Positions 59,178-62,221 of a stretch of 62,221 nt of DNA are shown here, one piece after another. The notes below the pieces were generated by a model. It was not told where the DNA came from. It ran no database searches and worked only from the letters and a program-made list of their open reading frames with translations. Position numbers and translations under genes: made by a program. Position 1 is the stretch's first letter. The number at the start of each line of letters is the position of its first letter. The stretch spans positions 1 through 62,221 of the forward strand of contig RFON01000014.1 in NCBI GenBank assembly GCA_009926625.1, read 5' to 3'. This DNA is from Planctomycetota bacterium (lineage in GTDB: Bacteria > Planctomycetota > Phycisphaerae > Phycisphaerales > SM1A02).

Positions 59178-60880
59178 CTTTCTCCGTCAAGCTCTCGATC
59201 GCAATCACGCTGGTGGTCGTCGTTGCATTGAGCGTTGCCGCAGCCGTGGGCGGACCTGCCGCGCGGGCGTCCTATGTCACCGCGCTTGAGAACACGCTTG
59301 CCGCGCAGGTCGACGGTGCGATGTCCGCCCAGCGCTTGCGGGTGGAGTCGGTGCGGGGCGAAGTGGAACGCCTTGCACAATCGCCGCGCGTTGTCGCCGC
59401 CATGGGTTCCGCCGATGGTTCCGTCGTCGCGAAGACCGCGGAGGATGAACTGCGCTTCGCGCTGCAGAGCGGTGGGCGCGGTTCCACCTTCGTGTTTCTC
59501 GACCTCGACGGAGCGGTCGTGGCAGTTCGTCGCGGCGCCGAAGATGCCACGCGCCCGATTGCAGCGACGCTCGGCCCGCTCGTGCGTGGGCGCGCGGAAA
59601 CCGCGCTGCTCTATCTCGCGGTGGATGGGCGCGTCATCGAAGCGGTCGTCGCGCCCGTGGTCGATGTCGGCGTCGACGAGCAGCTCGGCTTTCTCGCGCT
59701 CTGCGTGCCGTTCACTGCGCCAAGGCCGCTTGAGTTGCCCGATGGTGCCGTGCTGCGCGTCGGGCTTCGAGTCGGGGATGAGGTGTTCGGCGGTGACCTC
59801 GCTGATGCGATGCGAGCCGCTGCTGCTGCTGCGCTGAACGCCGCAGGAATCAACGACGGTCGCATGGACGTGGAGTTTGCGGTGGCGGATGAGCCGATGA
59901 TCGCGTATGCGCAGACGATCGCGGAGAAACCGCTGGCGCAGTATGTGGCTGTGGCCAGCTTGGCGGGGACATCGCGCGCCGTGCAATCGCTGATGGTTCG
60001 GCTGCTGATCGCGGGCGCCGTCGCCCTGGTGACGGGACTTGTCATTGCGGGCTGGATTGCGCGCAGCCTGTCGCGTCCCGTTGCGGACATGAGTACGGCA
60101 GCGCGCGCCATCGAGAAGGGGGATTACACCGTGCGCGTTCCCGTGCGTGATCGCGGAGAACTCGGACAGCTCGCGACGCGGTTCAACGAGATGGGTGCAG
60201 GGCTGGCGCTGCGCGACCAGTACCGTCGCGTGCTCGATGTGGTCACCGATCCGGAGGTTGCCGAGGAACTGCTCGCCGGCAAGCTCGATCTCGGCGGCAC
60301 CAGCAAGGATGTCGGCGTCCTCTTCTGCGACATCCGCGGATTCACTTCCCTCACGGAACACATGGACCCGCCGCAGGTCATCGCGATGCTGAACGAGCAC
60401 ATGACGCTGCTGACGAAGGTTGCCTATGACCACGGCGGCGTGGTCGACAAGTTTGTGGGCGACCTCATCATGGTCACATTCGGCGCACCGAAGGGTGCAC
60501 CTGACGATGCCCAGCGCCTTGCACGCTGCGCCATCGCGATGGTGCGCGCGCGCGCGGCGGCGAACGAAGGCTCGGCGCGCCCGATCCGAATAGGGATTGG
60601 CTGCGCGTTCGGCACCGTCGTCGCAGGCTGCATGGGCAGCACGCAGCGGCTCGACTACACGGTGCTCGGCGCGCGCGTCAACCTTGCCGCTCGCCTGTGT
60701 TCGAAGGCACCTGCGATGTCCGTTTACATTGATGCCGGCGTGATGGACCGAATCGAGTCAGCATCCGTGCAGGAGTTGCCCCCGCTCGAGGCGAAGGGTT
60801 TCTCAGAGCAGATCCGCGCTTTCGAGTTGATGGCAATCGGTGATCTGCAGGCGCTGCAAGTGGCGCGAGGCCACGGATGA
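59174..60880 (+). CDS. Transmembrane class III adenylate/guanylate cyclase with HAMP domain
   Basis: A 568-residue sensor: one helix at the N-terminus (about 5-25), a periplasmic domain of about 240 residues, a second helix (about 275-297), HAMP (IARSLSRPVADMSTAARAIE), a linker and a class III cyclase domain (about 370-555). Cyclase motifs: VLFCDIRGFT and VGDLIMV with the two metal Asp, DKFVGD with the purine-binding Lys, and LDYTVLGARVNLAARL with Asp and Arg. It should make cAMP (Lys and Asp fit ATP). It is coupled to the cupredoxin gene before it and to the barrel gene after it. Confidence 0.9.
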   Translation: MTFSVKLSIAITLVVVVALSVAAAVGGPAARASYVTALENTLAAQVDGAMSAQRLRVESVRGEVERLAQSPRVVAAMGSADGSVVAKTAEDELRFALQSGGRGSTFVFLDLDGAVVAVRRGAEDATRPIAATLGPLVRGRAETALLYLAVDGRVIEAVVAPVVDVGVDEQLGFLALCVPFTAPRPLELPDGAVLRVGLRVGDEVFGGDLADAMRAAAAAALNAAGINDGRMDVEFAVADEPMIAYAQTIAEKPLAQYVAVASLAGTSRAVQSLMVRLLIAGAVALVTGLVIAGWIARSLSRPVADMSTAARAIEKGDYTVRVPVRDRGELGQLATRFNEMGAGLALRDQYRRVLDVVTDPEVAEELLAGKLDLGGTSKDVGVLFCDIRGFTSLTEHMDPPQVIAMLNEHMTLLTKVAYDHGGVVDKFVGDLIMVTFGAPKGAPDDAQRLARCAIAMVRARAAANEGSARPIRIGIGCAFGTVVAGCMGSTQRLDYTVLGARVNLAARLCSKAPAMSVYIDAGVMDRIESASVQELPPLEAKGFSEQIRAFELMAIGDLQALQVARGHG

Positions 60881-62124
60881 GCCCAGCGATCGGTCCCGCA
60901 CTCGGGTACCCGCTGCTGCGCGCGTGCGCCGCGTGGCTCGTGTGCGCTGCCGCGTGTGCAGGAGACCCGCTTGACGATGTGGTCGACCAGATTCGTGACA
61001 TGACTTCCTTCCAGAGCGAGAAGGGCGATGTGTCGCTTGATTTCGACTTCTACGCAACGGTCGACAACTGGGTCATCTCACAACCACCGCCGGGCATCAT
61101 GGTGACCGGGCAGAACTACCTCAATTCGCCGCGACTCAGCATGCTCGGCACGCTGCAGGTGCAGGAGTGGCTCTCCATCTTCGCACTCGGCGATGTCGAC
61201 CGCGGGTTCGATCCAACCGATGGGTCCATCCAGATTCGACCCGATGTGTACTACGCCAAGATCAGTCCGTTCGGCGGCATCCTGCAGGGCAAGTTTGGCG
61301 CCATTCCGACGAGCTACGGTCAATGGGTGAACCGCCACTTCAGTTGGCAGAATCCGCTGGTGAACGCCCCGCTTGCCTATGAGTGGTTCATGGGGATTCG
61401 GGGGGACACGGCGCGCATCACGCCGAAGACCGCACCCGCGAACCGCAGCACATGGCTCCCGATCATCTGGGGACCGAGTTACACCAGTGGTGGACAATTC
61501 AACGGAACGCTCGACCGCATTGACTGGGCATTCGAGTTCAAGAATGATGCGCTCAGTTCCGCGGTGCCTTACTGGCAACTGTGGGAGAACCCACTCGATG
61601 GGAGCGCGCTGACCTACACGGGTCGCCTCGGGTGGCGCCCGACCACGGAATGGAACATCGGCGCAAGCGGGAGCACGGGTTCGTATGTCGTGCCGAATTC
61701 GTTTCAGGGCTGGCAGAATTACCTGCAGAACAATGTTGGGGTCGATGTGTCCTGGGCGCATGGCGACCTCGAGTTGTGGGGCGAGGCGCACTGGTCGAAC
61801 TTCAACGTGCGATCTGGTCCGCTGTCGCCGGCTGGAACAGTCGGTGTCGTGAGCTACTTCATGGAAACGCGCTGGCGCTTCGATGCGCAGTGGTGGTTGG
61901 CGGGGCGCTGGAATCAGCAGGTCTACGGCGATGCACCCGGCAGCAGTGAATCGTGGGACAACGACGTCTGGCGCATCGATGCGTGCGTGGGGTGGCGCCT
62001 CGACCGAACGCTGACGGTCAAGACGCAGTTCAGCTACACGGACGAATCAGGCCCGCCGCCGACAGGTCAACCGAACAAGCAGGGGCAATATGTGTTTGAC
62101 CTTCAACTGGTGTTCGCGTTCTGA
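60877..62124 (+). CDS. Outer-membrane beta-barrel protein
   Basis: A 415-residue protein with a signal peptide (RACAAWLVCAAACAG), many aromatic-rich strands of about 10 residues (VSLDFDFYATVDNW, DVYYAKISPF, TEWNIGASGSTGSYV, VGVDVSWAHGDLELWGEA, FMETRWRFDAQWWLAG) and a final Phe, LQLVFAF, as required for assembly by BamA. The strand number fits a 14-18-strand porin-like barrel; the family was not identified. It overlaps the cyclase stop by 4 bases. The pairing with a cupredoxin and a cyclase suggests a shared copper or electron-related process. Confidence 0.82.
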   Translation: MSPAIGPALGYPLLRACAAWLVCAAACAGDPLDDVVDQIRDMTSFQSEKGDVSLDFDFYATVDNWVISQPPPGIMVTGQNYLNSPRLSMLGTLQVQEWLSIFALGDVDRGFDPTDGSIQIRPDVYYAKISPFGGILQGKFGAIPTSYGQWVNRHFSWQNPLVNAPLAYEWFMGIRGDTARITPKTAPANRSTWLPIIWGPSYTSGGQFNGTLDRIDWAFEFKNDALSSAVPYWQLWENPLDGSALTYTGRLGWRPTTEWNIGASGSTGSYVVPNSFQGWQNYLQNNVGVDVSWAHGDLELWGEAHWSNFNVRSGPLSPAGTVGVVSYFMETRWRFDAQWWLAGRWNQQVYGDAPGSSESWDNDVWRIDACVGWRLDRTLTVKTQFSYTDESGPPPTGQPNKQGQYVFDLQLVFAF

Positions 62125-62130
62125 TCGCCG

Positions 62131-62221
62131 TCAGCGGTGGGCATCCATCCCATCGCAGGTGCACACGAGATTGCGGTCACCGTAGGGATTGTCGACGCGC
62201 CCCACCGATGGCCAGAACTTC
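62131..62221 (-). CDS. gcvP: Glycine dehydrogenase (decarboxylating), C-terminus only
   Basis: The last 29 codons read KFWPSVGRVDNPYGDRNLVC then TCDGMDAHR and a stop. This ending (K-F-W-P-x-V-x-R-x-D-N-x-Y-G-D-R-N-L-x-C) is diagnostic of the P protein of the glycine cleavage system. The rest lies outside the window, so it cannot be told if the enzyme is one or two chains. It converges on the barrel gene, with 6 bases between stops. Confidence 0.92.
   Translation of the reverse strand, partial: KFWPSVGRVDNPYGDRNLVCTCDGMDAHR

Noticed and set aside
1-62221. tRNA, rRNA, CRISPR arrays, insertion sequences and phage genes
   Set aside because: None was recognised by eye on either strand. Intergenic spaces are short and no transposase, integrase or repeat-spacer pattern was found.

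Overview
The window is GC-rich, almost fully coding DNA from what is most likely a planctomycete of the Phycisphaerae type. The clues are two secreted proteins with PEP-CTERM-like tails (a P-A-P-G/S motif, a hydrophobic helix, then a basic end), a DUF6677 membrane protein, GYF_2/DUF4190, DUF3299 and SIMPL proteins, many Gram-negative lipoproteins and an outer-membrane efflux factor. No tRNA, rRNA, CRISPR array, insertion sequence or phage gene was seen, and no gap between genes exceeds 300 bases.

Layout. 0-1.2 kb: two genes of opposite strand, a Bat-type VWA/TPR tail and a DEAD-box helicase, are both cut at the same point. This is a rearrangement scar or an assembly join. 1.2-6.4 kb: small membrane proteins, ferredoxin, a 19-residue Lys/Ala peptide gene, dapB coupled to an M16-like protein without the zinc motif, and a PqiA-like membrane protein. 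6.4-11.9 kb: a four-part efflux module (FUSC, YtcA, HlyD, lipoprotein outer-membrane factor). 12-20.2 kb: an OlsF-like double acyltransferase, a PDZ lipoprotein and two coupled secreted amidohydrolases, the larger holding one live and one degraded module. 20.3-24.6 kb: FlgM-like protein, lipoprotein, then holB, CYTH, atpC and scpB in a tight run. 24.6-30 kb: PEP-CTERM pair, dus, lipoprotein, degenerate Fic protein, DUF3299 and cysC. 30.1-32.9 kb: cysD and cysNC (sulfate activation).

32.9-42.7 kb is the most interesting region. It is an ebo-type locus (eboD, a 102-residue protein, eboB, then eboE, eboC, eboF) split by a plus-strand pair (four-helix membrane protein and PYROXD2-like FAD enzyme) and by a minus-strand SIMPL protein and a class I amidotransferase. 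The amidotransferase is translationally coupled to eboE. No recognisable eboA was found. EboC carries a zinc-ribbon insert.

42.8-55.7 kb, minus strand: HtrA protease, SpoU methyltransferase, then a catabolic block: 2-oxoacid dehydrogenase E2, E1-beta and E1-alpha, a leucine-type dehydrogenase, a long acyl-CoA dehydrogenase and three crotonase-fold proteins. It reads as branched-chain amino acid and acyl-CoA breakdown. E1-alpha is frameshifted inside a (CG)6 tract. 55.7-62.2 kb, plus strand: histidine phosphatase, MgtE, a GYF/DUF4190 protein, and a coupled trio of secreted cupredoxin, HAMP-class III cyclase and outer-membrane barrel. The last bases hold the C-terminus of glycine decarboxylase on the minus strand.

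Two traits run through the window. Many genes overlap by 4 bases (ATGA or GTGA), giving translational coupling. Many first genes of a transcription unit lack a Shine-Dalgarno and instead have a TANNNT -10-like hexamer 6-12 bases before the start codon, which suggests leaderless mRNAs.
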